A stretch of DNA of 64,000 nucleotides from Paenibacillus paeoniae (GCF_003388735.1 NZ_QUBQ01000004.1:124001-188000), one strand, 5' to 3'; shown: positions 52,931 through 63,477, counted from the stretch's first letter. The notes: generated by a model not told the origin, from the sequence alone. Numbers and translations are program-made.

Positions 52931-53926
52931 ATGATCGAAGTTCATAACGTGTCCAAAGCCTATCGAGTGAACCGGCCTCGCGAGAGCGGCTGGCTAGCTT
53001 CCGTCCAATCCTTATTCTCCCGCGCCTATGAGTGGAAAACCGCCGTATCCGATCTTTCTTTTCATATTAAGGAAGGAGAGCTCGTAGGCTTCATTGGTCC
53101 GAACGGAGCCGGCAAATCCACAACCGTCAAGATGCTGTCCGGCGTGCTTACCCCCACCTCAGGCCATATTCTGACCAATGGCATCGAGCCAAGCCGGGAT
53201 CGCAAGCGGAACGCGATGCATATCGGCGTCGTATTCGGCCAGCGTTCGCAGTTATATTGGGATCTTCCCATGGAAGACACGTTCAAGCTGTTCCAGCGTA
53301 TGTACCGGATCGAGCCATCTATCTTCAAACGTAATGTAGAATTTATGGTGGAATTGCTGGAGATGAAGGGTTTCTACCGAACGCCGATCAGACAGCTCAG
53401 TCTGGGGCAAAAAATGCGGGCCAACCTTGCCGCCTCCCTGCTGCATGATCCTAAAATTTTATATTTGGACGAGCCGACGATCGGGCTCGATGTGATCGCC
53501 AAAACCAATATAAGAAGGTTTCTGAAAGAATTGAATGCTGAGAAAAAAACGACTGTTATTTTAACTACCCATGATATGGATGATATTGAGGAGGTTTGCG
53601 ACCGGCTTATGATGATTGATGCCGGGCAGATCATCTATGATGGCGGCCTGCAAGCATTCAGCCGTCAATTCGGCGGAGGTACGTTGCTTGAAGTGGAGTA
53701 TCGAGGTGACGACGCTATTCTGGAGGATGCCCGTATTCAGGTGGTTGCGCATTCCGGTCATAACGTGACGTATCAATTTGACCGAAGCGATGTCTCGTTG
53801 GGTGAAGCCGTCAGCCTCGTCACCAAGCAGCATAATCTCCGTGATCTGCGGCTCAGAGAACCGGAGCTGGAGAAAACGATTGGTATGATTTACACCAAAA
53901 ACAAAGGGCTGCGGGAGCAGGCTTGA
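52931..53926 (+). CDS. ABC exporter ATPase (DrrA-like)
   Basis: 331 residues: [16 protein letters not shown] (Walker A), GQRSQLYWDLP (Q region), LSLGQKMRANLAASLLHDP (signature), ILYLDEPTIGLD (Walker B), TTHDMDD (H-loop) and a C-terminal domain of the kind typical for this exporter family. ATG at 52931 follows AAAGGAG. Completes the three-gene exporter. Confidence 0.95.
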   Translation: MIEVHNVSKAYRVNRPRESGWLASVQSLFSRAYEWKTAVSDLSFHIKEGELVGFIGPNGAGKSTTVKMLSGVLTPTSGHILTNGIEPSRDRKRNAMHIGVVFGQRSQLYWDLPMEDTFKLFQRMYRIEPSIFKRNVEFMVELLEMKGFYRTPIRQLSLGQKMRANLAASLLHDPKILYLDEPTIGLDVIAKTNIRRFLKELNAEKKTTVILTTHDMDDIEEVCDRLMMIDAGQIIYDGGLQAFSRQFGGGTLLEVEYRGDDAILEDARIQVVAHSGHNVTYQFDRSDVSLGEAVSLVTKQHNLRDLRLREPELEKTIGMIYTKNKGLREQA

Positions 53927-54003
53927 GCATTAGGAGCAGGCCAAGATTGTCTTGTTCCGTAAGAGGGGGCGCCTGATTTCACATGGCACCCCTCTTCAAC
54001 CTC

Positions 54004-54933
54004 CTATTGCCTATTAGCCAGCGCTTGGGCGACAAAGCAGGCATGACGCTTGCGCATGACACGTTCGACATCCGGCTCCAGTCCCCAACTGGACAAGCGG
54101 GATGCAGGACGAAGCGCCGCGCATAAATCCCAGTAAGGCAAGCTCTGGTAAGCCAGGTTCGGCATGTCCGTTCGATACTGCCTCGTGAAGGCTTCCATCG
54201 CTTCTTCACCGTACGACCAGAGCAGCTCCAATCTTGCATTGCTGACATCTGACAGCGGATCACCCCACGCAGCGTCTTCCCAATCGATGACCGCGGCAAT
54301 CGCTCCGTCCTTCCACAGTACATTCCCCGGCCAATAGTCGCCGTGCAGAATTGCACCTTCATTTCGCTGCAGACTCGGCCAGGCCTTATTCAGCGCTTCG
54401 CGTATAACTCCTTCACTCAACGAATCATCGGGCCGATCAGGTGTCGACCGCAGTTTATCGGCAACAGCGGCGTACATGTCAGTCAAAAAAGGAAGTTCTG
54501 CTCGGCTAATCGCAACTCGATGAATATTTGCAAGCTCGTCCCCTAACTGCTCGGCATAATGAACGGCTTGCTGTGGCTGCAGTTCGGCGCAGCCTTCAAT
54601 AAATGCTGCAACCATGTACGGACTGGGGAGAATGTCGCAGGATTGATCGTAAAGCACAGGCTCTGCGACAGCAACACCATGGCGCTCCAACTGCTGGACC
54701 AGTTCAAACTCATGTCTCGCAATGTCCGGGTCCCTTTGCAAATCAGCTTCGCCGTGTTGCCGAACAACATAACGGCTAATCGCACCACCTTCTCGCTCTG
54801 TAACTTCTATATAAGTGGTGGAGGCCGATACGCCTCCCTTCAACGTGCGGAATTCAAGCAGCTCCCCCGCCGGATTCAGCTTCCGTGCGATTTGGGCAAA
54901 AGACTCGCGTTCCTGTTTCTGAATTTTTGCCAT
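54004..54933 (-). CDS. Aminoglycoside phosphotransferase-fold kinase
   Basis: 309 residues from ATG 54933 (GAGG 6 bases ahead). Nucleotide region GGVSASTTYIEV, Brenner motif LHGDYWPGNVLW (His197, Asp199, Asn204 in this numbering) and the metal loop IDWEDAAWGDPLSD. The fold covers antibiotic, choline and other small-alcohol kinases, so substrate is not assignable. Stands alone, convergent to the ABC exporter and divergent from pepT. Confidence 0.86.
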   Translation of the reverse strand: MAKIQKQERESFAQIARKLNPAGELLEFRTLKGGVSASTTYIEVTEREGGAISRYVVRQHGEADLQRDPDIARHEFELVQQLERHGVAVAEPVLYDQSCDILPSPYMVAAFIEGCAELQPQQAVHYAEQLGDELANIHRVAISRAELPFLTDMYAAVADKLRSTPDRPDDSLSEGVIREALNKAWPSLQRNEGAILHGDYWPGNVLWKDGAIAAVIDWEDAAWGDPLSDVSNARLELLWSYGEEAMEAFTRQYRTDMPNLAYQSLPYWDLCAALRPASRLSSWGLEPDVERVMRKRHACFVAQALANRQ

Positions 54934-55106
54934 GGTGATCCTCACTTTCTAGCTCCTCGATTTCCATCATTCGGTTCTTGGTTTTCCGGCTCTTTGATTT
55001 TCGTCATTATGATCCTTGAGAAGCGGCTGTACTGTGGTTGCCTTTCATTTGTTGCCTGCTTTATATTATACTTTGCTTGAAGATGAATATAGGAGATGAA
55101 CAACCC

Positions 55107-56345
55107 ATGTCAATGAAACAAGAGCTGCTTTCACGGTTTTTCACATATGTAAAAGTCGATACTCAGTCGAATGAAAGCAACGAACAATGCCCGTCCACGC
55201 CCGGCCAACTGACGCTTGGCCGCATATTGGTCGAGGAGTTGAAGGCGATTGGCATGAGTGATGTAACTGTAGACGATAACGGTTATGTAATGGCAACTTT
55301 GCCTGCCAATACGGTCAAGGACGTAAAAACGATCGGCTTTATGGCGCATCTCGATACGGCGACAGATATGACCGGCGCAGGCGTCAACCCACAGGTCGTC
55401 GACAATTATGACGGCGGAGACATTGTACTGAATGAAGCTCAGCGCATCATTCTGTCCCCATCGGAGTTCCCTGAGCTGCCAGGCTACAAGGGACATACGC
55501 TCGTTACAACTGACGGCACGACGCTGCTCGGCGCCGATGACAAGGCAGGCATGACCGAGATTATGACAGCCATGGCCTACCTGATTGCCCACCCGGAGAT
55601 CAAGCATGGCAACATCCGCATTGCCTTCACGCCTGACGAGGAAATCGGACGCGGCGCTCATCGGTTCGACGTCGATGCTTTTGGCGCTACTTATGCTTAT
55701 ACGATGGATGGCGGACCTCTTGGCGAGCTGCAATATGAAAGCTTCAACGCTGCAGGAGCTAAAATTACGATTTCGGGCAAAAACGTTCATCCCGGCACGG
55801 CGAAGAACAAAATGATCAACGCGATCAAAATCGCGATTGAGCTGAACAGCAAGCTTCCGGCTGGCGAAGCTCCTGAGCATACGGATGGCTACGAGGGCTT
55901 CTTCCATTTGATGGCTTTGGAAGGCGATGTTGAGCAAGCGTCGCTTAGATATATTATTCGCGACCATGACCGCGATCTCTTCATTGGGCGCAAAGAACTG
56001 CTGTCCCACATCGTCGGAGAGCTCCAAGCCAAGTATGGCGAGGGACGCATTCAATTGGAAATGAACGATCAATATTACAATATGGGCGAGAAGATCGAGC
56101 CGGTGAAGGAAGTTGTCGACATCGCATATGAAGCGATGGTCAATCTCGGCATCACTCCGATCGTCGAGCCGATTCGCGGCGGTACCGACGGCTCCCAGCT
56201 GTCCTTCAAGGGACTGCCTACGCCGAATATATTTACCGGCGGGATGAACTATCACGGCCGCTATGAATACGTTTCAGTCGACCATATGGAGCTGGCCGTC
56301 AAAACAATCGTCGAGATTGTCCGCTTGTATGAAGAGAAGGCTTAA
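55107..56345 (+). CDS. pepT: Peptidase T (tripeptide aminopeptidase)
   Basis: 412-residue M20 zinc peptidase. Metal ligands are visible as His81 and Asp83 in [13 protein letters not shown], the bridging Asp144 region [12 protein letters not shown], catalytic Glu178 in [10 protein letters not shown], and the later [15 protein letters not shown]. The ATG at 55107 follows GGAG by about 11 bases and gives the family length. Cytoplasmic, releases the N-terminal residue of tripeptides. Confidence 0.97.
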   Translation: MSMKQELLSRFFTYVKVDTQSNESNEQCPSTPGQLTLGRILVEELKAIGMSDVTVDDNGYVMATLPANTVKDVKTIGFMAHLDTATDMTGAGVNPQVVDNYDGGDIVLNEAQRIILSPSEFPELPGYKGHTLVTTDGTTLLGADDKAGMTEIMTAMAYLIAHPEIKHGNIRIAFTPDEEIGRGAHRFDVDAFGATYAYTMDGGPLGELQYESFNAAGAKITISGKNVHPGTAKNKMINAIKIAIELNSKLPAGEAPEHTDGYEGFFHLMALEGDVEQASLRYIIRDHDRDLFIGRKELLSHIVGELQAKYGEGRIQLEMNDQYYNMGEKIEPVKEVVDIAYEAMVNLGITPIVEPIRGGTDGSQLSFKGLPTPNIFTGGMNYHGRYEYVSVDHMELAVKTIVEIVRLYEEKA

Positions 56346-56365
56346 CGCCAGTGTCCGCTGAAATC

Positions 56366-56413
56366 AAAAGATCGCCTCGCATAGCCGTTTTGGCTGTGCT
56401 GGCGATCTTTTTT
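56366..56413 (+). terminator. Terminator after pepT
   Basis: AAAAGATCGCC pairs with GGCGATCTTTT, inner ATAGCC/GGCTGT; T run follows. The remaining bases to 56612 show no gene. Confidence 0.93.
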
Positions 56414-56612
56414 GTCAGCTTTATGATTAAACGAATCTAATCGTACTAATCATGCTGACTGGTAGGGTGGGCTTCCGTCCTTCTCAACTTCCCAACACTT
56501 CAGTAGAACGACTCTATTTCCGGATTGCACCAACTGGCGCATTTAAGTGTTGGATTTGCACATTCGAGGCAAGTAATTACGCCACTGATGTGCACAACCA
56601 AAACACAAAAAC

Positions 56613-56644
56613 GAAGCCTCCCGTCAGTCTTACCGAGAGGCTTC
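56613..56644 (-). terminator. Terminator after the giant SLH metallophosphoesterase
   Basis: GAAGCCTC pairs with GAGGCTTC, loop 16 bases; minus-strand GTTTTTG follows. 32 bases past the 56676 stop. Confidence 0.85.
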
Positions 56645-56675
56645 ATCTCTACTTGTATTTGTGCGCAGACTACTT

Positions 56676-59600
56676 CTACTTCTTCTCCTTGAGCTCTTGC
56701 AGCTTCAAGAGAACCGTCACCGCTTCCGCTCTGGTCATGCCTGCGGATGGGTCGAAGCGGTTGCTGCCCTTGCCTTGCATCAGGCCCGCTTCATTTACTG
56801 CCGCTACATAAGGAACGGCCCATTGCGGCACATCGCCTGCATCGGAGAAGCTTAGCTTCGCCGCCGGATCAATCTGAAGTGACGCTGCTCTAGCAATCAT
56901 GACAGCGAGCTCGGAGCGCTTCACTTGTCCAGACGGACGGAACGTGCCGTCGTCATAGCCGCCGATTAATCCCGCTTCGACTGCTTGAGCAATATTCTGC
57001 TGCGACCAGGTCGGAATGCGATCCTGATCCGCGAATGCTGTCCCTTCTTTGGCTGCCGGCAGCCCCAGCGCGCGAACCAACATGGCAACAAACTCAGCGC
57101 GCGACGCCCCCATATCCGGGCGGAACGTGCCATCGCCATAGCCGTTCACAATACCGTTCTTCAGCGCACGCTCAATGGAGGAGCTTGCCCAGTGATTGGC
57201 GATATCTGTGACAGTTGGTTTCGGCGTGCCTGGTTCGCTGCCTTCGCCGCCATTACCGCCGTTATTGCCCTCGCCACCACCGTTATTGCCTTCATTGCCA
57301 TTTCCATTGTTACCGCCATTATCTCCGCCGTTGTTACCACCGCCATTGTTGCCTCCGTTGCCGGACGATACAACCGCAACAACCGGTTCGGAGTTCGTCT
57401 TGCCGCTCATCGCTTTGATGACAAATTCATACTTTACGGTTGCATCAAGGCCCGTTACTTCATACGTGAAGGCATTCGCCCCTTCCGCAGGAACTACACG
57501 AGCATTCCAATTCGGCCCCAGCTTATCGGACTTTTCATAGATACGATAAGCGTCAACCGCCGCATTGCCTTGCGCCGCATTCCAAGTCAGCGTCGCCTTT
57601 CCATCCTTGATCGCGCTAATCGTCGCATTGCGAACTTTGTTCGGCTGCTGCGTCGTCTTCTTAATGCTGAACTCATCGTACAGCTCCGTAGCTCCGCGCT
57701 CGCTTGTTGTATACACCTGGAACGACATAGCATCTTCCGTCACCGTAATACCTGTGAACATCTCTGTTCCCGGCTGCCCGTATTTCTCCGCGAACGGGAA
57801 TGGACCAGCCTTCGGCGTATAGCGCTTGTCGCCTGCCGCATTGCTCACCAGATACATCGTACCCAGCGGATTCAGCAAGCTGCCGTCCGCATCCTTGGCC
57901 GTATCCTTCTGCGGCACATTGTCATACATCGGATAAGTCCGTGTATATGTGTGATCGTGGCCGCTCAACACAACATCGATGCCGATCTCGTCGAACAGCT
58001 TCGTCAGCTTATCGCGGAAGAACAGCACATCGGAATCATTCGTATGGCTGGCTACGGAATAAGGGGATTTGTGGAACAGGACGATTTTCCAAGGTTTATT
58101 GGATTTCGCCGCTTCCGCTCTCAGCCATTCTTCCTGCTTCTTGTACACCACATCGACGCCATTGACTTCATTGTACTCGGTGTTGATAATCATGAACTGA
58201 GCATCGCCGTATTCGAAGGAATAGACCGAACCGTCTGGCTTGGCTCCCGTATACGATACATTCGGCACATTAAAATGATACCAGAAGTTATTGTTCAGCT
58301 TACTCTCATGATTGCCAAGCGCCGGCACAAACGGCAGGCTGCGCAGTGTATCCTGCGGCGTATTCAAGAGCCACATCCATTGATCCTCGATATCGCCATG
58401 ATCAACCAAATCGCCAGTCAGCGTAAAAAATTCCGAAGCCGGGAACGTATTCATCGCTTCGTCCAACGTATGCTTCCACGTCTCGTAATCCGCTGCTGTC
58501 GTACCTTGCGTATCCGTCATATACAGGAACTGGAACGCATCAGCGCTTGGGTTCGCTGTCTTGAATGTACGAATTTCGCTCCAATGCCCCTCTTGGCCGT
58601 CTCCAAGGCGGTAGCTGTACGTGGTATTAGGCTTTAATCCTGTTGCTGTAGCCTTATGACTTGCATAGGAAATACGCTTGCCCGCGCTTTTGTCCGCTCG
58701 GGACTGGAACACGTGAATTTCTGTTGATGTTCCGTTAAATGTCGTCGTGTCAGCTGCAGGCATCGTATTGCCGTTTACCTTCGACGCCTCGGCCACTTGC
58801 AGCTTAGTGCCTACAATGCTGGAATCCGTATACCATGCAAAACCTTGAGCCGTACTCGGATCTCCGTTATAAGTCAGCGCAATCGCTGTCGGAATCAGGT
58901 CCCCGGACGATTCCGGCGACAGACCGACCGGATTGCCGATCAGTTGCATATCCCAGTACAAATCGGAGCTGCTGTCGCTACGCTGATGTACTTCGGCAGC
59001 AAGCACATTCGTGCCTTCCTTCAGCACGCTTAGCATGCTCTGCGTCAAATCAGCCGTTTCGGTGGTTGGGCTACCAATTGTCGTTGCGCTAAGCGTAAGA
59101 TAATCCGGTTCGCCTTCCGGCATATTGAAGCGATACACTTCCACGCCGTTTGCATACAACACAACGCCGTCATCTACGCCAAACTGGCCGAACAGCTTCG
59201 TAATTGAAGCCAAATCCTTTACCTGGAACGTTGTACGATAATAGGTCGTACGATGCTTCTTGGTTCGGTCGTCACCGAAGCTGACGACCGTTTTCATACC
59301 GCCGAACAGAGTTGTCGAATCGTTCGCAGGATAGCCCAATGGTGCCTGTCCTGCTTGCCATGCCGCATCCCCGAAACTCGCAGTTCTCCAAGCTGAACCT
59401 TGATCAGAACCATTGTCGAGATACTTCCAGACCGAGTTTTTCGCCAGCAGCGCAATGTTCTTGCCCTCTTCTACCGGCGGCTCCTCTTCTTCGCCGCCTT
59501 CTTCGCCGGGAGGCAGAGCAGTCATCATCATATCAAAATACAGATCAGAGCTGCTGAGGCTCTGGTTATGCACTTCAACAGCAAATACGTTGTCGCCATC

Positions 59601-60773
59601 GCGAAGCGCGCCTTTCAGCGCCGCTGTCAGGTCTGGCGTATAAATAATCGGAAGATCCTTGGATGTAGTCGCCGGTGTATCGTAGCCGATCTCGCCCTCA
59701 GGCAAGCCAGCACGGAATACCTCAACCCCGTTCACATAGAACACCATGCCGTCGTCTACACCAAATATGGTCTCGTAAGTATCGTACAGGCTGACATCGT
59801 CAATCGTTACTTTTTTGCTGAAATAAGACGTCATATGCTTCTTGCTTGCATCCCCGCCGTAGCTAATAATCGTAGCTACCTTATCGAAGATAGAGTCTGG
59901 ACCTACCTCATTCGTCGGGACGTTGCTCTTCACTTTATAGCCGAACGGCGCCAGATCAATATCCCACGCTGAGAAATCGTATGCCCCGTTCTTCATTACC
60001 GCGCTATAATCAATGCCCTTGTCATTAAAGCTCCAGCTCGCGCCTTTCTTCACTACTTCCAGCGGCTCCACAGGCTCTGTGACAGAACCCTTTACTGCTG
60101 TCAGCTGCATGTCAAAATACAAATCCGAGCTGGTTAAGCTTTGATTGTGAATTTCAGCAGTCAGCTTGTTGTCGCCGTTCCGAAGCGCCGACTTCAGTGC
60201 GTCTGTCAAATCCGCTGTGTAGACAACAGGCTTGTCCTTGCCCGAAGTCGCCAATGTCTCATAGCCGACTTCGCCTTCCGCCATGCCCGCACGGTACACT
60301 TCAACACCGTTGGCATACAGTACAATGCCGTCGTCTACACCAAGTGTAGCTTCAAAACTAGCAAAAGCATTCACATCTTCCATTTGAATGATTTTACTGA
60401 AATAGGTTGTAGGATACTTCTTCGATGCATCGTCGCCAAAGCTAGTAATCGTAGCTGCCTTGTCGAACACCGATGCCGGTGCTACATCATTGGTAACCTT
60501 GCCGCCCGATACCTTATAACCGAATGGAGCAACGCCAACTTTCCACGCTGCATAATCGAAGGCCACATTTTTCATAGCGTCGCTATAATCAATGCCTTCA
60601 TCGCTATAGCTCCACGTTGACCCTTTATCTACAATCGTTACTGCCGTGCTGTTGCTTGTCGATGTACCCTCTGCCGCAGAAACTCCTGCAGACGGTATGA
60701 CTGCGCCTGACATCACTGCAATAACCAGCAACACCATTAGCCACTGCTGCCTTCCCCAACTCCTGAACAACAA
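56676..60773 (-). CDS. Secreted SLH-anchored metallophosphoesterase with three repeated N-terminal modules
   Basis: About 1365 residues from TTG 60773 (GAGG 8 bases ahead); a longer frame to 60872 has no ribosome site. The signal region WLMVLLVIAVMSGAVIPSAGVSA follows. Numbered from 60872: three homologous 170-residue modules (about 78-260, 272-453, 472-646; each with WSYxDxGxDYS or similar and a GVDDGxVxYxNGVEVxR motif), a purple-acid-phosphatase-type Fn3 region (661-772), a metallophosphoesterase (780-1015; MTDTQG, TLTGDLVDHG, GNHE, LFHKSP, SGHDHTYTRTY), an Fn3 domain (1078-1170), a Gly/Asn linker, and three SLH modules (1220-1385). Cell-surface phosphatase; phosphate-ester substrate unknown. 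Confidence 0.9.
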   Translation of the reverse strand: MLFRSWGRQQWLMVLLVIAVMSGAVIPSAGVSAAEGTSTSNSTAVTIVDKGSTWSYSDEGIDYSDAMKNVAFDYAAWKVGVAPFGYKVSGGKVTNDVAPASVFDKAATITSFGDDASKKYPTTYFSKIIQMEDVNAFASFEATLGVDDGIVLYANGVEVYRAGMAEGEVGYETLATSGKDKPVVYTADLTDALKSALRNGDNKLTAEIHNQSLTSSDLYFDMQLTAVKGSVTEPVEPLEVVKKGASWSFNDKGIDYSAVMKNGAYDFSAWDIDLAPFGYKVKSNVPTNEVGPDSIFDKVATIISYGGDASKKHMTSYFSKKVTIDDVSLYDTYETIFGVDDGMVFYVNGVEVFRAGLPEGEIGYDTPATTSKDLPIIYTPDLTAALKGALRDGDNVFAVEVHNQSLSSSDLYFDMMMTALPPGEEGGEEEEPPVEEGKNIALLAKNSVWKYLDNGSDQGSAWRTASFGDAAWQAGQAPLGYPANDSTTLFGGMKTVVSFGDDRTKKHRTTYYRTTFQVKDLASITKLFGQFGVDDGVVLYANGVEVYRFNMPEGEPDYLTLSATTIGSPTTETADLTQSMLSVLKEGTNVLAAEVHQRSDSSSDLYWDMQLIGNPVGLSPESSGDLIPTAIALTYNGDPSTAQGFAWYTDSSIVGTKLQVAEASKVNGNTMPAADTTTFNGTSTEIHVFQSRADKSAGKRISYASHKATATGLKPNTTYSYRLGDGQEGHWSEIRTFKTANPSADAFQFLYMTDTQGTTAADYETWKHTLDEAMNTFPASEFFTLTGDLVDHGDIEDQWMWLLNTPQDTLRSLPFVPALGNHESKLNNNFWYHFNVPNVSYTGAKPDGSVYSFEYGDAQFMIINTEYNEVNGVDVVYKKQEEWLRAEAAKSNKPWKIVLFHKSPYSVASHTNDSDVLFFRDKLTKLFDEIGIDVVLSGHDHTYTRTYPMYDNVPQKDTAKDADGSLLNPLGTMYLVSNAAGDKRYTPKAGPFPFAEKYGQPGTEMFTGITVTEDAMSFQVYTTSERGATELYDEFSIKKTTQQPNKVRNATISAIKDGKATLTWNAAQGNAAVDAYRIYEKSDKLGPNWNARVVPAEGANAFTYEVTGLDATVKYEFVIKAMSGKTNSEPVVAVVSSGNGGNNGGGNNGGDNGGNNGNGNEGNNGGGEGNNGGNGGEGSEPGTPKPTVTDIANHWASSSIERALKNGIVNGYGDGTFRPDMGASRAEFVAMLVRALGLPAAKEGTAFADQDRIPTWSQQNIAQAVEAGLIGGYDDGTFRPSGQVKRSELAVMIARAASLQIDPAAKLSFSDAGDVPQWAVPYVAAVNEAGLMQGKGSNRFDPSAGMTRAEAVTVLLKLQELKEKK

Positions 60774-60910
60774 ACCTACCACCTCGTTTAAAAGATTGTT
60801 GTCGATTCGTCCTGATGACTGAATGAGACAACTCATCTTAACAAGGCTATGTTTGTCCAGTGTCAGACCCATATTAAGCGATTGTGTAGGTTTCGTAACG
60901 AAATTGTAAA

Positions 60911-60931
60911 AGGACGCCGATTGGGCGTCCT
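60911..60931 (-). terminator. Terminator after the YhhN gene
   Basis: AGGACGCC pairs with GGCGTCCT, loop CAATC; minus strand TTTTAC. It is 28 bases past the 60959 stop. Confidence 0.85.
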
Positions 60932-60958
60932 CTCTGCAGTCGTATTATAGATTAGCCT

Positions 60959-61636
60959 TTAGCCTGGAGCTGAAGTATTCCCTCTGCGGAGCAAGCTGCC
61001 TGAGATGCTGCCTGCAAGGAATAACTGAGCGGAGAAGTACGTCAACATGATCAGAAGCCCGGCCGACGGCACAGGCTCCACGAACTTGTTCCATGCCAGC
61101 ACCGAATCTGAGATAACGAACAATAGCGCTCCCAAGGCGGCAAACCGATTACCAGTTAATAGAGCGCTCCAGAACATAAGCCCGATCACGATAATGTAAC
61201 AGAGATCGGGAATCCATAGTCCGCTGGCAGAATCATCAACAGTAAGAACCTCATAAAATCGGTTAGCCATCCAAATGCAATATAATACGATTGGAATGCC
61301 TGACAGCCAGCCCAGCAGCGGCCCACTCAGTCGCGTCAACATGGCAGCTGTATAGAATAGATGCCCGATAAGGAAGGAGGCAAGCCCCATCGTAAACCAA
61401 CTATCGCCTGGTATAAGCAGAAACGCGTCCCCGCCAATACTGAAGATTAGCCCCGTGACGATTAGTCCCTTATAGATGCCCGATGTCCTCCCTGGATGGG
61501 ACGTGACGGCCAGCGTTATAATCAGCGTCATCGGAAGCAGCTTAAATATCCAATGCAGCGGCGCGCTGTCTACCGACAACGTAGCCAAATGAATCAGTCC
61601 TGTCGCCACAATCAACCCCAGCAACCATCTGGTCAT
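60959..61636 (-). CDS. YhhN/TMEM86-family membrane protein
   Basis: 225 residues, about seven helices; KLLPMTLIITLAVTS and FSIGGDAFLLIPGDSWFTMGLASFLIGHLFYT are family motifs. The animal homologue TMEM86B is lysoplasmalogenase; bacterial members may cleave alkenyl lysolipids, unproven here. The ATG at 61636 has GGGAGG 11 bases ahead. Confidence 0.88.
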   Translation of the reverse strand: MTRWLLGLIVATGLIHLATLSVDSAPLHWIFKLLPMTLIITLAVTSHPGRTSGIYKGLIVTGLIFSIGGDAFLLIPGDSWFTMGLASFLIGHLFYTAAMLTRLSGPLLGWLSGIPIVLYCIWMANRFYEVLTVDDSASGLWIPDLCYIIVIGLMFWSALLTGNRFAALGALLFVISDSVLAWNKFVEPVPSAGLLIMLTYFSAQLFLAGSISGSLLRRGNTSAPG

Positions 61637-61702
61637 GAGAAAACCCGCCTCCCGTTCTTTTTAAAACACTTTCTTACAGGTACTCATGACAAGTCAATGG
61701 AC

Positions 61703-62770
61703 TCAAATCGTAGATGACTCGGATAACCGCTCCCACTCCGCTATGAAGGCCTTAGGATCATCGACCGTAATGACTATGCTGGAGGCTTGTTTGCTTATTC
61801 CATACACGCCTTTTACATGTAAGGGCTGTTTTAATCGAATTTCGAATTGCGGTGTGTCTATACTGGAGTAGGCCAAATACATGTGCTTAGGCACTTTTTC
61901 GCCCAGTGCTCTTGGTACCGCCTGAGCGATGCTATCGATGATAGATAAGGGAATCACAGCACTGCCCTGAAATCCATAATGAATATGCATGTGTTGTTCC
62001 GTAAATCGATGCGGCAGATGTGCCATGGACCGGCTCGCAGCTATCAAGTATAAGATGCCATATATATTCATAGCGACGGATAACCAGGCAGCCCAGGGGC
62101 TCCACATGCTTAACAAGAAATGTAAGCCGACGGTCTCCAGTATGATAATGATCGAGAATACAATGGATACCATCTTGAATTGAGAAGTTTGATGATAGGT
62201 AAAGCAGGTTCCCTGCGGCCTGTTCGAATTCTTTGATCCTGCCATGATGGCATAATACAGCACGTTAAGCTCATGGGTCACGATCTCCAGCAAAGCTCCG
62301 GATCCTAACATAGGTATAAGCGCTTCTCGCAGCACCATCATTGGCGGTTGCTTGGTCAGACGAGCTATGGAACGGTACCGATTCACAATTGTGGTCAGCC
62401 GGAGCAGCAAATAAGTAACTAACACAAGCTCCATTGCCGGAAGCAGCCAACGCAGAGCCGAGGACAGCACGGTGGCATACGGGGCAGGCGTCATTACATA
62501 CATAAAGAGCGCGGCGGCAACAGCAATGGCAATTAGCCATCCTTTAGGCAATGGAGCCACGCGCATACAAAGCATATAAAATAAAACCGGCATCGCAACT
62601 ATACCATCGAACGCAGCAGCCAGCATGATCCCCTCCGACATATAGTCGGACCGAAACAGATAAGCTACACCCGCCGCATACAAAACAGCCATCACGATAA
62701 AAATCGCGAGTCCGAATCCAAACGTATATTTGGAACGCGGGGTCGTTCGCGAAGACGAATGGCCAGACAT
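61703..62770 (-). CDS. Multi-pass membrane protein of unknown function
   Basis: 355 residues: about eight membrane helices up to residue 250, starting FGFGLAIFIVMAVLYAAGVAYLF, then a C-terminal domain (about 255-355) with AVIPLSIIDSIAQAVPRALG and SIVITVDDPKAFIAEWER, resembling a bacterial PH-like domain. GGGGGC is 6 bases before the ATG. No family recognised with confidence. It is not obviously coupled to either neighbour. Confidence 0.75.
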   Translation of the reverse strand: MSGHSSSRTTPRSKYTFGFGLAIFIVMAVLYAAGVAYLFRSDYMSEGIMLAAAFDGIVAMPVLFYMLCMRVAPLPKGWLIAIAVAAALFMYVMTPAPYATVLSSALRWLLPAMELVLVTYLLLRLTTIVNRYRSIARLTKQPPMMVLREALIPMLGSGALLEIVTHELNVLYYAIMAGSKNSNRPQGTCFTYHQTSQFKMVSIVFSIIIILETVGLHFLLSMWSPWAAWLSVAMNIYGILYLIAASRSMAHLPHRFTEQHMHIHYGFQGSAVIPLSIIDSIAQAVPRALGEKVPKHMYLAYSSIDTPQFEIRLKQPLHVKGVYGISKQASSIVITVDDPKAFIAEWERLSESSTI

Positions 62771-62876
62771 CTAAGAGCCCCCGTTTCTATTGTCATTTCA
62801 TGGTCGAATAGTAATCAATGGAGTTCAATATATCACTCCTCCCAAAAAATCGTCAACCGCAGGAGCCTCCTTAAAA

Positions 62877-63464
62877 TCAGTGTGCGACGGATTTGAAATA
62901 GCGATAAATCCGCTCAAGCTTGCGGCCTTGCTTGCCGCCGGGCTTCTCCATATTTCCAAATTCGAAAAACTTCACCTTCTTCATGCCTACATACGAAAAC
63001 AAAGCCTTTCTCATTAGTACCTTATGCGCATTATTCAGCCAGTATAGCGGATAGAGCGGCGGACCTTTCATGACAGAAACGCACACAACGCTTTTCCCTT
63101 TCAGAAGCCCCTCCGGCAGAAGCCCTCCATTATCCCGGTAAGCGAAACCGGAGGCAAACATCTGATCAATGTAGCCGAGAAGCATCGCAGGAGGTCTGCC
63201 CCACCAAATAGGATAGACAAATACGATTTTGTCCGCCCATCGCAGCTGCTCTCTATGCCTCTCCAGCCTGGGATCGGCATGCATATCCCTTCTTCGTTTC
63301 ACCTTATCGAATCGCAGAATAGGATCGAAGCTCTCCCCGTATAAATCTAACACCTGTGTCTGCGCGATATTTGGATTCTCGCCTGTCCCTTGCAAAACCC
63401 GCTGCAAAAAGGCGTAGCTCAAGCTTTCATGATTCGGGTGTGTATATATGACTAAAACGTTCAT
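62877..63464 (-). CDS. NAD(P)H-dependent flavin oxidoreductase (flavodoxin-2 fold)
   Basis: 195 residues: MNVLVIYTHPNHESLSYAFLQ (phosphate loop of FMN) and WADKIVFVYPIWWGRPPAMLLGYIDQMF are typical of the NQO1/KefF/YwrO group, which reduce quinones or other electrophiles. Divergent from a MarR-type regulator, and its promoter is overlapped by two MarR-style operators, so probably induced by electrophile or quinone stress. Confidence 0.92.
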   Translation of the reverse strand: MNVLVIYTHPNHESLSYAFLQRVLQGTGENPNIAQTQVLDLYGESFDPILRFDKVKRRRDMHADPRLERHREQLRWADKIVFVYPIWWGRPPAMLLGYIDQMFASGFAYRDNGGLLPEGLLKGKSVVCVSVMKGPPLYPLYWLNNAHKVLMRKALFSYVGMKKVKFFEFGNMEKPGGKQGRKLERIYRYFKSVAH

Positions 63465-63477
63465 TCAGCTTCACTCC

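Noticed and set aside
56981..58640. 550-codon plus-strand frame opposite the phosphatase gene
   Set aside because: Antisense shadow with Arg/Ile-rich composition and no start signal.
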